This document shows, piece after piece, positions 28,632 through 36,754 of a stretch of DNA of 64,000 bases. The DNA is from Planctomyces sp. SH-PL62 (lineage in GTDB: Bacteria > Planctomycetota > Planctomycetia > Isosphaerales > Isosphaeraceae). The stretch is from NCBI RefSeq assembly GCF_001610895.1, contig NZ_CP011273.1:4340001-4404000 (forward strand). The letters are read 5' to 3'. Below the pieces are notes generated by a model. It did no database searches and was not told the DNA's origin. It saw nothing but the letters and a program-made list of their open reading frames with translations. Each line of letters opens with the position of its first letter. Position 1 is the first letter of the stretch. A program made the position numbers and the translations under genes.

Positions 28632-31145
28632 ATGGCAGCCTCGCTCCCCGATCCGGACGACCCCGACAGGCCATGCACGACGGGGATCGAAGGAATCGCC
28701 GCCCGGGGGGAGGAGCCTGCGCCAAACCTGGAACCGCCGGGCGGGGCGGCGCAGGGAGCATCGTGCGAACCGTCCGGGGACGGGATTTCGACCGAGGCGA
28801 CGCCGTCGCTCGCCCCACCCGAGCCCGGAGTCGACCGGGACGGTGACGTGGCCTCCCCCGATCCGAGGCCGGCCGTCGAACTCCCACCGACGATCCTCCT
28901 CGAGCCCGGGGGGTTCTCCCTCTCCGGCGCGGAATCGCTCGGGTTCGCCACCTTCCTCCAGGAGCCCCGGCCGGGGCTGGGATTGGGCGAGGACGGGGGG
29001 CCCACGTTCCAGTACCGGGGGTGCGTCGCCCCCGGGACGGTCATTGACGGCTACGAAGTTCTCGCGATGGTGGGCCGCGGCGGCATGGGCGAGGTTTATC
29101 GGGCTCGACATCGCATGACGGCCATGGGCCAGGTCGTCGCCCTCAAGCTCCTCCGCCGCTCGATCTGGGACGCGGAAGCCCGGACTTGCGATGCGATGCG
29201 CCAGGTCGCGCGGTTCTACGTCGAGCTAAGGGCCGCGTCCATGATCCACGACGAGCACGTCGTCCCGGTCCTGAACGCGGGCCTGCACGAAGGATTCCCT
29301 TATTACGTGATGATGTTCGTCGACGGCGACAGCCTGGCGCAACAGCTGCAATCGGGGCCGATGCCCCCGGTCCAGGCGGTCGGACTGATCGGGCCGATCG
29401 TTCGCGCCGTGGAGCATGCACACTCGAAAGGCGTGATCCATCGCGACATCAAGCCGAGCAACATCCTCATCGACGAGGCTGGGAAGCCGTATCTGACCGA
29501 CTTCGGGCTGGCGAAGCTGTTCGAGCACAAACAGTCGATGGCGCTGACGTCCAAGGACGTCTTGATGGGGACGCCCCAGTACATCCCCCCGGAACAGGTG
29601 CGGGACGCCTCGCGGGCCGACGCGCGGAGCGATGTCTACAGCCTGGGCGCGACCCTCTACGAGATGCTCACCGGAATCCCCCCGTTCCAGGGGGCCGACC
29701 CGATGGGCGTGGTCATTCGGGTCCTGAACGAGCCCGCGACGCCCCCCCAGCGGCTGAATCCGTTCGTCCCCGACGAACTGGATCGGATCTGCGTCCGATG
29801 TCTGGAGAAAGATCCGTCGCGACGCTTCAGGACGGCGGGCGAGCTGGCCGCGGAGTTGGCCCGCTTCCTCCAGGGCGTCCCCATCGAGACCCAGCCGCCG
29901 ACGTTCCTGGAGACGGCCGTCCAGTGGGTGCGCGCGCGGCCCTTGATCTCGGCCCTGATGCTCGCGATCGTCGCCTCGGTGTTGATCGGCCTGGTCTCGA
30001 CGACGGTCCAGCTTCGGAGAGCGCGAGACGCCCTGGGGAAGCTCGAATATCAGGCCTATCTGAACCATCTCGCCCTCGCCTCGGCGGCGCTCGACGCCGG
30101 GCGGGCCCTCGACGCCCGGGATCAGCTTCTGGAATGTCCGCCGATCTATCGCGACTGGGAATGGCAGTTCCTCGACCGACTGCGACATTATCGGACCCCC
30201 CTCCTGGGCGGCTACCCGGGGACGATCTACGGCCTGGCGTTCCGCCCCGGGGGCGTGAGGCTCGTCGCCGGCGGTCGTCACGGCGCGCCCTGGATCTGGG
30301 ACGCGTCGAAGGGGCGAAAGGTCGGTGTTCTGGCGGGCCTCCCGGCCGGGGCGACCGTGTACGATCTCGCCTGGTCCCGGTCGGCCGACGGCGTCGAGCG
30401 GATCGCGGCCAGTTGCAACGACGGGTGCCTGAGGATCTGGACCCGCAAGGGGGACGCCTGGGGGACGCCCCGCGAGTTGCGCGGGCACCGGGGAGGCGTC
30501 GACGCCCTGGCCGTCTCTCGCGACGGACTTCGCGTGGCGACCGGGGGCGACGACGGTCGCCTGCTGGTCTGGGACGCGACCGGCGGGTCGGACCGGCCCC
30601 TTCTCACGCTCGTGGAGGCGGGCCCGGCGATCCTGGCGCTGGCGTTCGGTCCCGTGGCCGACCGACTGGTCAGCGTCGGCGAGGAACAGCCGCCGCGTTC
30701 CTGGTCGCTGAGTTCGGGACGGGCCGTCCCCCTCCCCAAATCGGACCGATTGGAGCAAATCTCGCTCGCGGTCGCGGTCTCGCGCAGCGGACGCTATACG
30801 GCGGTCGGCGGCGACGACGGGGTCCTGACCTTGTGGGACGTCCGAGCGCCGGACGCCCCCCGCCGCCTGAAAGGGGGGTTCGACCCGATTTCTTCCGTGG
30901 TGTTCAGCCCGGATGAGAAGCGACTCCTCTCCGCGGACTCGGAGGGGACGGTCACGTTCTGGGACGTCGCCTCGTGCGAGAAGGTCTTCTCCCGCCACGG
31001 GCACGACGACGCGGTCGACGTGCTGGCGTTCCGGGACGACGGCCTGATCCTGGCGTCGGCCGGCCGGGACGGCGCGGTGAGGATCTGGGACGCCCGCCCC
31101 TGGAGCCGGGCCGATTCCCTCGGCGAGGCCAGGTCGCAACCTTGA
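28632..31145 (+). CDS. Membrane Ser/Thr protein kinase with C-terminal WD40 repeats
   Basis: Encodes 837 residues. The kinase domain spans about 138-420: Gly-rich loop GRGGMGEV (148-155), VALKLL with Lys172, HRDIKPSN with catalytic Asp272, DFG at Asp290 and the activation-loop GTPQYIPPEQ. A transmembrane segment follows at about 438-461. The C-terminal 330 residues hold WD40 repeats with GH-to-WD spacing (for example LLVWDATGG and TFWDVASC). The roughly 130-residue N-terminal extension is Pro/Glu-rich and probably disordered. Kinase-WD40 receptors of this design are abundant in planctomycetes; ligand and target are unknown. GGAGGAG 4 bases before the ATG fixes the start. Confidence 0.92.
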   Translation: MAASLPDPDDPDRPCTTGIEGIAARGEEPAPNLEPPGGAAQGASCEPSGDGISTEATPSLAPPEPGVDRDGDVASPDPRPAVELPPTILLEPGGFSLSGAESLGFATFLQEPRPGLGLGEDGGPTFQYRGCVAPGTVIDGYEVLAMVGRGGMGEVYRARHRMTAMGQVVALKLLRRSIWDAEARTCDAMRQVARFYVELRAASMIHDEHVVPVLNAGLHEGFPYYVMMFVDGDSLAQQLQSGPMPPVQAVGLIGPIVRAVEHAHSKGVIHRDIKPSNILIDEAGKPYLTDFGLAKLFEHKQSMALTSKDVLMGTPQYIPPEQVRDASRADARSDVYSLGATLYEMLTGIPPFQGADPMGVVIRVLNEPATPPQRLNPFVPDELDRICVRCLEKDPSRRFRTAGELAAELARFLQGVPIETQPPTFLETAVQWVRARPLISALMLAIVASVLIGLVSTTVQLRRARDALGKLEYQAYLNHLALASAALDAGRALDARDQLLECPPIYRDWEWQFLDRLRHYRTPLLGGYPGTIYGLAFRPGGVRLVAGGRHGAPWIWDASKGRKVGVLAGLPAGATVYDLAWSRSADGVERIAASCNDGCLRIWTRKGDAWGTPRELRGHRGGVDALAVSRDGLRVATGGDDGRLLVWDATGGSDRPLLTLVEAGPAILALAFGPVADRLVSVGEEQPPRSWSLSSGRAVPLPKSDRLEQISLAVAVSRSGRYTAVGGDDGVLTLWDVRAPDAPRRLKGGFDPISSVVFSPDEKRLLSADSEGTVTFWDVASCEKVFSRHGHDDAVDVLAFRDDGLILASAGRDGAVRIWDARPWSRADSLGEARSQP

Positions 31146-31178
31146 CGAAGGCGGGCGCGGATCAGGGCCGGGCGTCGC

Positions 31179-32048
31179 CTATCTGGCGGGACCCCGCCCT
31201 CTTGCGGCGATGCGAAGCGCCCTGATGAATTCGGGCGACGTCCCGCAGCAGCCCCCGACGAAGGCCGCACCGGCCGCGACGAGTTCGGGCAACGCCGCGG
31301 CGAACGCGTCGGCGGTCGTCTCGTAGACCGCCTTGCCGTCCACGATCGTCGGCAGGCCCGCGTTCGGCTTGATCCAGATTGGTAGGTCGCAGGCCGAGGC
31401 GAGTCGCCGACAGACTTCGGCGAACCCGGCGATGCCCGCGCCGCAGTTGGCACCCACGGCGTCGGCTCCGGCCTGGGCCATGGCTTGCGCGATCGCTTCG
31501 GGGCTCGAACCGTCCGCCGTCCTCGGCTCGCCGGACGCTTCATCAAAATAGAACGCTGCGACGACCGGGAGGCCGGTCGCCCTGGCGGCGACCAGGGCCG
31601 TCCCGGCCTCGGCCAGATCGCCGAACGTCTCCAGGACGAGGGCGTCGACGCCGCCGGCGGCCAGCGCCTCGGCCTGGAGGGTGAAGGCCTCGGCCGCGAG
31701 ATCGCGCCGGCGGCCCGTCGGCCCGATCGAGCCCAGGACGCGCACGTTCGCGCCGCCGGTCGCCCGCCGGGAGAGCCTCGCCCCCTCCTCGTTGATCCGG
31801 CGGGCCTCGCCGTCGAGCCCGACGCGGGCGAGCGCGAGGGGGCTTCCCTGGAAGGTGTTGGTCAGGATCGCCTGGGCCCCGGCCTCGACGAACGAACGGG
31901 CGACGGCCTCGACGTCGTCCGGTCGCGCGAGGTTCCAGGCGTCGGGAGACTCGCCCGGCGCGAGGCCCCGCTTTTGCAGCTCGGTGGCCCAGCCGGCGTC
32001 GAGGATCACGGGGGAGGCCGGGTCGAACAGATCCCTGAATCGGCTCAT
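31179..32048 (-). CDS. Homocysteine S-methyltransferase family protein (stand-alone)
   Basis: Encodes 289 residues from the ATG at 32048. It is a single homocysteine-binding barrel: ILDAGWATELQKRG at the N-terminus, ILTNTFQGS, LGSIGPTG, and the three-cysteine zinc site in GANCGAG and GGCCGTS. It resembles BhmT/MmuM-type enzymes that use S-methylmethionine or betaine as donor; the donor cannot be told here. It overlaps in function with the N-terminal module of MetH in the same window. The start lies 3 bases after the stop of the small membrane protein, so it is the last gene of a tight three-gene set. Confidence 0.85.
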   Translation of the reverse strand: MSRFRDLFDPASPVILDAGWATELQKRGLAPGESPDAWNLARPDDVEAVARSFVEAGAQAILTNTFQGSPLALARVGLDGEARRINEEGARLSRRATGGANVRVLGSIGPTGRRRDLAAEAFTLQAEALAAGGVDALVLETFGDLAEAGTALVAARATGLPVVAAFYFDEASGEPRTADGSSPEAIAQAMAQAGADAVGANCGAGIAGFAEVCRRLASACDLPIWIKPNAGLPTIVDGKAVYETTADAFAAALPELVAAGAAFVGGCCGTSPEFIRALRIAARGRGPAR

Positions 32049-32051
32049 CAA

Positions 32052-32438
32052 TCAGGTCGGGGTCAGATAGGCCGCGACCGCGACGATGAGGGCGATCGCG
32101 ACCGAGGTTCCGACGATCCGCCACGAAGTCCGACGGTCCACGGCGCGGGATTCCGCGTCCTCCACGGTCTCGGTCGCTCCGGCTTGCGGGCCGAAGCTGG
32201 AGACGCCGCCGAACCCGTAGTTTACGCAGAATCGCCGACGCGCCTGGAGGAAGCCGAGGGCCGACATCAAAGCCGGCCCGCCGACCCAGAGCCGGGTGGC
32301 CGGCGAGACCCCGGCCCAGAGGAAGCACCCCCAGAGCGCGACGGCCCCGACCAGCCCGGCCCAGCCTAGGAGCTTCCGCAAGCGGACCTCGGCCCCGCCG
32401 ATGTTGCAGACGCCGGGGGTGTATTCGGTGTGGCTCAT
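32052..32438 (-). CDS. Small cysteine-containing membrane protein, function unknown
   Basis: Encodes 128 residues. The pattern VCNIGGAEVRLRK at the N-terminus, two central hydrophobic segments (about 24-43 and 48-63), the block GFLQARRRFCVNYGF, and a last hydrophobic segment (about 107-125) define a conserved-looking small membrane protein, but I cannot give it a function. Its ATG overlaps the stop of the giant dehydrogenase gene by 4 bp and the homocysteine methyltransferase gene starts 3 bases after its own stop, so the three are very probably co-translated. Confidence 0.65.
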   Translation of the reverse strand: MSHTEYTPGVCNIGGAEVRLRKLLGWAGLVGAVALWGCFLWAGVSPATRLWVGGPALMSALGFLQARRRFCVNYGFGGVSSFGPQAGATETVEDAESRAVDRRTSWRIVGTSVAIALIVAVAAYLTPT

Positions 32439-35400
32439 TCGGCCTTCGTCGCGGGTTCGAGGGTAGGGTCGAGCTCAAGCTTCAGGTGCTTGAAGCGGAC
32501 CTCGGTCGCCCCGCCGGAGTGGAGCTGGAGGCCGAAGATCCCGCGCCGGGAGATCTCGGGGTCGTCGAGCACGACGGCCGGCTCGCCGTTGATCCAGGTT
32601 CGGATCGAGCCTTCTCGCGCGACGATCTCGTAGTTGTTCCACTCGCCGGGCTTGACGACGGCCTCGGCCGACTTCGGCCAGAGCAGGCCCCGGCCGTTCT
32701 CCTCGTAGAGCTTGCCCCACCAGTCGGCGCCGACGTCGGCCTGGGGGCCCTTCATCTCGCCGTCCGGGAGCGCCTCACTGCGGAACTGGACGCCGCTGTT
32801 CCCCTCGTTGCGGACGAGCTTGACCTGGAAGGTCAGGCGGAAGTCGCGGGCGCTCATCTCGCTCCTGAGGAACTCATTGTGATCCAATCCGGGGGTCTTG
32901 CCGACGATCTGCCCATCCTCTACCGACCAGAGGGCGGGGTCGCCGACCCAGCCGGTCAGGTCCTTGCCGTTGAAGAAACCCGAGAGGTTCTCGGGGGTCG
33001 CCAGCATTGGCGTCTGGGTCGGGCTGGCGAGGTAGGCGGCCAGCGAGCGGACCTCGAAGTCGGAAAGGGGCGTCCAGAGGTCGCCCGGCATCATCGACAG
33101 ATCGCTCGGGCGTCGCTCCTCGACGTCCCCGATCGGGATGACGAGCAGCTCATTGGCCGTCTGCAAGGTCAACGCATCCTGATCCTCCGACTTGATCAGG
33201 CCGGTCAGGACCCGGCCGTCCGTGGTCGCCACGACGTGCGCGAGGTAGTCGTTGCCGATCAGGGACGAGGGGTCGAGCACGTTCGAGAGCAGGTATTCGC
33301 GATCCGCGCGGTTGGAGCCGCTCAGGTCCGGGCCGATGGCCGCGCCGACGCCGAAGAGGGTGTGGCACTGCTGGCAGGTCCGGGCGAACACGGCGCGTCC
33401 CAGCTCTAGGTCGGGCTTCCGCGCGTAGCCGGCGGTCAGGATCTTGCGGTACTTCTCGATCAGCCTGCTCTTGTCGGCCGTGGTCTCTCGCGCTGTTCCC
33501 CACGACTTGGCGATCAGGGCGTCGACCTCGGCGTCCTTGTGGTTCCGCATCTGCCGGACGAGGTCGGCCGAGAGTTCCTTCGAAGCGACCAATCCGTCGC
33601 CGACGGCCGCCAGCAGGGCCTTCGCCGATGTCACCCGCGCCGCCAGCGTGTTGAGCGCGTCCCGGCGCTCCTCGGGGGTGAAGGACGGATAGAGGGCCAG
33701 GATGACCGTCGCGGTCCCGGGATCGTCGTACGCGGCCAGGCCCCGGAGCGCCTCGGCTCGGAGGCTCGCCTCGGGAAGCAGGCCCTGGAGCACCGGCGCG
33801 AGGCCGGGGTCGCGGGCCTTCAGCAGCGCGGTGAGGGCGTCTCGACGGGCGGGGAGCGGCTTGACGGGGTCGGCCAGGATCGCTCGGAAGGAGGCCAGCG
33901 CGGCCGGGTCGCCGAACGTGACGGCCAGCGCCGTGGCCTGGGATCGGATGTCCGGGTCGCCGCTCGCGCCCAACTTCTTGAAGGTCGCGGGCCAGGCGGC
34001 CGGCATGTCCACCGTGCGGCGTCCCTGGAGGGACTGGTTCACGGCCTGGAGGATGGTGAGGCGCGTGGGGTCGGAATCGGCCTGGTCGAGCGTCGCGACG
34101 ATCAGGTCGAAGGCCTGGGGCGTGCCGATCGCCGCGACGCGACGGACGGACTTCGACAGGATGCCGGGCAGCTTCGACTCCAACCCGAGCTTGAGGGCCC
34201 ACTCCGGGCCTTCTCCGGCCGTGGGCTCCATGGCGTACCAGGTCATGAGCGGCAGGTTGTGGTCCTCGGCGTCCTCGGCGTGCGAGACCAGCCCTTCCAG
34301 GATCGGGCGACGCGCCGCGATCGGCAGACGCTGGAGCGCGGACGCCAGATACAGGCGAACGACGGGCGAGCCGTCCTTGCGGGCCATCCTGGCGAAGTCG
34401 TCGAGCACCTTGCCCGACGGAGCGCCGGCCTCGGTCGCGAGCTGGACGGCCCAGGCCCGGAAGGCCGCGTCGGGGGCGGCCAGCGCCTTGAGCGTGGTCG
34501 CCTCGTCGGGGCCGGCGACGGTGTGGAGCGCCCAGAAGGCGTTAAGTCGGAGCTTGGCGTCGGGGCCGTCGAACGCCTTCGCCGCGAGGGCGGCGGCGAG
34601 TTCCCGGCGAGCCGCCTCGTCCATCGCGACGGCCCGCTCCTGGAGCAGCCGCCGGGCGTGCCGGACCTGCCAGTCGTTGGGGTGGCCGAGCAGATTCAGG
34701 AGGTCGTCGTTCGAGACCGTCCGCGGGTCGATCGCGCGGGAGGAGGCCGGTTGGTCGCCGTATCGCACGCGGAAGATCCGGCCGTTGGTGCGGTCGTGGG
34801 CGACCGGGTCGGTCAGGTGGCACTGGTTCTCGTCATACCAGTCGATCATGTACATCTGGCCGTCCGGCCCGGTCTTCAGGCTGACGATCTGCGACCAGCG
34901 GTCGTTGGCCATGAGGAAGTCGGGGGCGTGTCGGCCGACGAAGGCCGAACCGGCGGGGAGGAGGAGGTCGCGGTTCAGCCTCGCGCCGTGGATGTTGTTC
35001 ATCAGGATCGAGCCGACGTATTCGCGAGGCCAGGCGTCTCCCTGATAGATGAGCGCCCCGGCGTGGGCGTGGCCGCCGCCGGCGAGGTCCGACCGGCCGT
35101 TGGCGCCGTGGGGGTTGTTGCCGAGGTAGTGGCGATGGTCGGCGATGGTCGTGATGAGGTCGTAGGAGTACGGGTTGAAGTCCGCCCCGGCCTGACGTTC
35201 GTAGCGCCCGCCCTGGATCACCTGGTAGAGGTGGGGGATGACGCACGAGGTGAGGAACGCCCGGCCTTCGGCGTCGAAATCGACGCCCCAGGGGTTGCTG
35301 GTGCCGTTGGCGAAGACCTCGAAGGCGTGCTTCGTGGGGTGGTAGCGCCAGATGCCCGCGTTGATCGGGACGCGGTCGGCGTCGGCGGTCCCGGGCTTGC

Positions 35401-36508
35401 CGACCCGCGAGTGGGTGAAGACGCCGTGGCAGCCGTAGAGCCAGCCGTCGGGGCCCCAGTTGAAGGAGTTCAGGGTCTCGTGGGTGTCCTGGTAACCCCA
35501 GCCGTCGAGCAGGACGACCGGCTCGGAGTCGGGCGCGTCGTCGCCGTCCTTGTCGGGGATGAACAGGAACTGGGGCGCCGCTCCGACCCAGACGCCGCCG
35601 AAGCCGACCTCGATGCCGCTGGCGAGGTTGAGCTTGTCGTAGAAGACCTTGCGAGATTCGAATCGGCCGTCGCCGTCGACGTCCTCGAAGATGAGGATGC
35701 GGTCCTTCCCCTGCCCTTCGGGGAGCCGGATCGGGTAGGTGTAGGACTCGACGACCCAGAGCCGCCCGCGATGGTCGAGCGTGAAGGCGATGGGCTGGAC
35801 GACGTCGGGCTCGCCGGCGAGCAGGTCGACCTTGAAGCCCGGCGGGCCGGTCATGGCCCTGGCGGCGTCCTCGGGCGAGAGCCCTGCGTGCAGGAAGGCG
35901 TCGGCCGAGGGCAAGGTCTGCCGGGTTTCGCCCTGCGGCTTCGACTCCCAGAGCGTGAAGTCGTCGAAGTTGATGTGGCCCCAGCCCTCGGAATCGTCGT
36001 CGACGAGCCGAAGGAAGACGTCCTCGCCGACGTGCGCCGAGAGGTCGACGACCACCGGCTTCAGGTCCTCCACGCCGTCGCCCGCCGCACGGTGGATCAC
36101 GGCCTGGTCGTCGGCCTTGACGATCTCCAGCCGGGTCGTCTCGCGAGGCCCCGCGCCGATGAGGAATCGGGCGAAAGGTTTGTCGAGCTTGAACGTCGCC
36201 GAGGTGAGCGTGCCGCGGGGGCGATCGCCGCCGCGCTCGAAGCTGCCGACCCAGAATCGGCCGGCGTGTCCGCTCTTCATGTCGGTACGGCGGGCCGCCA
36301 CCGCGTCGCCTTCGATCGGCTGGCCCTGGAAGGCCTCGCCCTGGGCGGTCCAGTCGCGCAGGTCGCCCGTCTCGAAGTCCAGGTTGAGGACGCGCCCGGC
36401 GGCGTCGGTCGGGCGGTGGCCCTCCTCGGCCACGCCCCGGGCGGGTGCGATCGCGAGCACGCCGAGCACGAGGGCCAGGCGAACGGACGGGTGACTGGGA
36501 GCGGACAT
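32435..36508 (-). CDS. PVC-type haem-binding dehydrogenase with HEAT repeats and a C-terminal DUF1080 domain
   Basis: Encodes 1357 residues. A signal peptide (VRLALVLGVLAIAPARG) leads into: an N-terminal beta-sandwich-like region (about 40-190, with LDFETGDLRDW); a beta-propeller of the planctomycete membrane-bound dehydrogenase type (about 215-600, with GFKVDLLAGEPDV and GRLWVVESYTYP); a HEAT-repeat region (about 615-960); a cytochrome c module with Cys1045-x2-Cys1048-His1049 (CQQCH); and a 3-keto-disaccharide hydrolase-type DUF1080 domain (about 1165-1345, FFNGKDLTGW). Such proteins are thought to work outside the cytoplasm in polysaccharide or sugar oxidation. Fusion of the last domain to the haem dehydrogenase may let one polypeptide oxidise and cleave a glycan. 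It heads the three-gene overlapping set. Confidence 0.9.
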   Translation of the reverse strand: MSAPSHPSVRLALVLGVLAIAPARGVAEEGHRPTDAAGRVLNLDFETGDLRDWTAQGEAFQGQPIEGDAVAARRTDMKSGHAGRFWVGSFERGGDRPRGTLTSATFKLDKPFARFLIGAGPRETTRLEIVKADDQAVIHRAAGDGVEDLKPVVVDLSAHVGEDVFLRLVDDDSEGWGHINFDDFTLWESKPQGETRQTLPSADAFLHAGLSPEDAARAMTGPPGFKVDLLAGEPDVVQPIAFTLDHRGRLWVVESYTYPIRLPEGQGKDRILIFEDVDGDGRFESRKVFYDKLNLASGIEVGFGGVWVGAAPQFLFIPDKDGDDAPDSEPVVLLDGWGYQDTHETLNSFNWGPDGWLYGCHGVFTHSRVGKPGTADADRVPINAGIWRYHPTKHAFEVFANGTSNPWGVDFDAEGRAFLTSCVIPHLYQVIQGGRYERQAGADFNPYSYDLITTIADHRHYLGNNPHGANGRSDLAGGGHAHAGALIYQGDAWPREYVGSILMNNIHGARLNRDLLLPAGSAFVGRHAPDFLMANDRWSQIVSLKTGPDGQMYMIDWYDENQCHLTDPVAHDRTNGRIFRVRYGDQPASSRAIDPRTVSNDDLLNLLGHPNDWQVRHARRLLQERAVAMDEAARRELAAALAAKAFDGPDAKLRLNAFWALHTVAGPDEATTLKALAAPDAAFRAWAVQLATEAGAPSGKVLDDFARMARKDGSPVVRLYLASALQRLPIAARRPILEGLVSHAEDAEDHNLPLMTWYAMEPTAGEGPEWALKLGLESKLPGILSKSVRRVAAIGTPQAFDLIVATLDQADSDPTRLTILQAVNQSLQGRRTVDMPAAWPATFKKLGASGDPDIRSQATALAVTFGDPAALASFRAILADPVKPLPARRDALTALLKARDPGLAPVLQGLLPEASLRAEALRGLAAYDDPGTATVILALYPSFTPEERRDALNTLAARVTSAKALLAAVGDGLVASKELSADLVRQMRNHKDAEVDALIAKSWGTARETTADKSRLIEKYRKILTAGYARKPDLELGRAVFARTCQQCHTLFGVGAAIGPDLSGSNRADREYLLSNVLDPSSLIGNDYLAHVVATTDGRVLTGLIKSEDQDALTLQTANELLVIPIGDVEERRPSDLSMMPGDLWTPLSDFEVRSLAAYLASPTQTPMLATPENLSGFFNGKDLTGWVGDPALWSVEDGQIVGKTPGLDHNEFLRSEMSARDFRLTFQVKLVRNEGNSGVQFRSEALPDGEMKGPQADVGADWWGKLYEENGRGLLWPKSAEAVVKPGEWNNYEIVAREGSIRTWINGEPAVVLDDPEISRRGIFGLQLHSGGATEVRFKHLKLELDPTLEPATKAE

Positions 36509-36740
36509 GGACGGCCTCGCCTCGTGGTGGGAACTTCCTGGGGGCGCGAATCGACCCGATTCCGCGACATCTCGCCCTGCCGGGATTCGTCCCTACAAAG
36601 ATGGTCGTCGACGGCGAGCGAAGCAAGGGGCTGTCCGAGGTTTCGCCGTCGTCGCCGTTCGGCCGGGGGGTAGGTGCGGGCCCGGGGATGCGGTATCCTC
36701 GGCTCTGGAGTTCCGGGGGGACGATCGGGGCTGGACCGGA

Positions 36741-36746
36741 AAGGAG
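36741..36746 (+). promoter_or_regulatory. Ribosome binding site that fixes the M2 peptidase start
   Basis: AAGGAG lies 8 bases before the GTG at 36755. It identifies that codon as the start instead of upstream in-frame codons, and the resulting N-terminus carries a Tat signal. A TATCCT at 36694-36699 is a possible -10. Confidence 0.6.
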
Positions 36747-36754
36747 CGGCGACC

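Noticed and set aside
33539-36673. A 1044-codon open frame opposite the giant haem dehydrogenase
   Set aside because: Antisense shadow with no signal peptide, motif or ribosome binding site.
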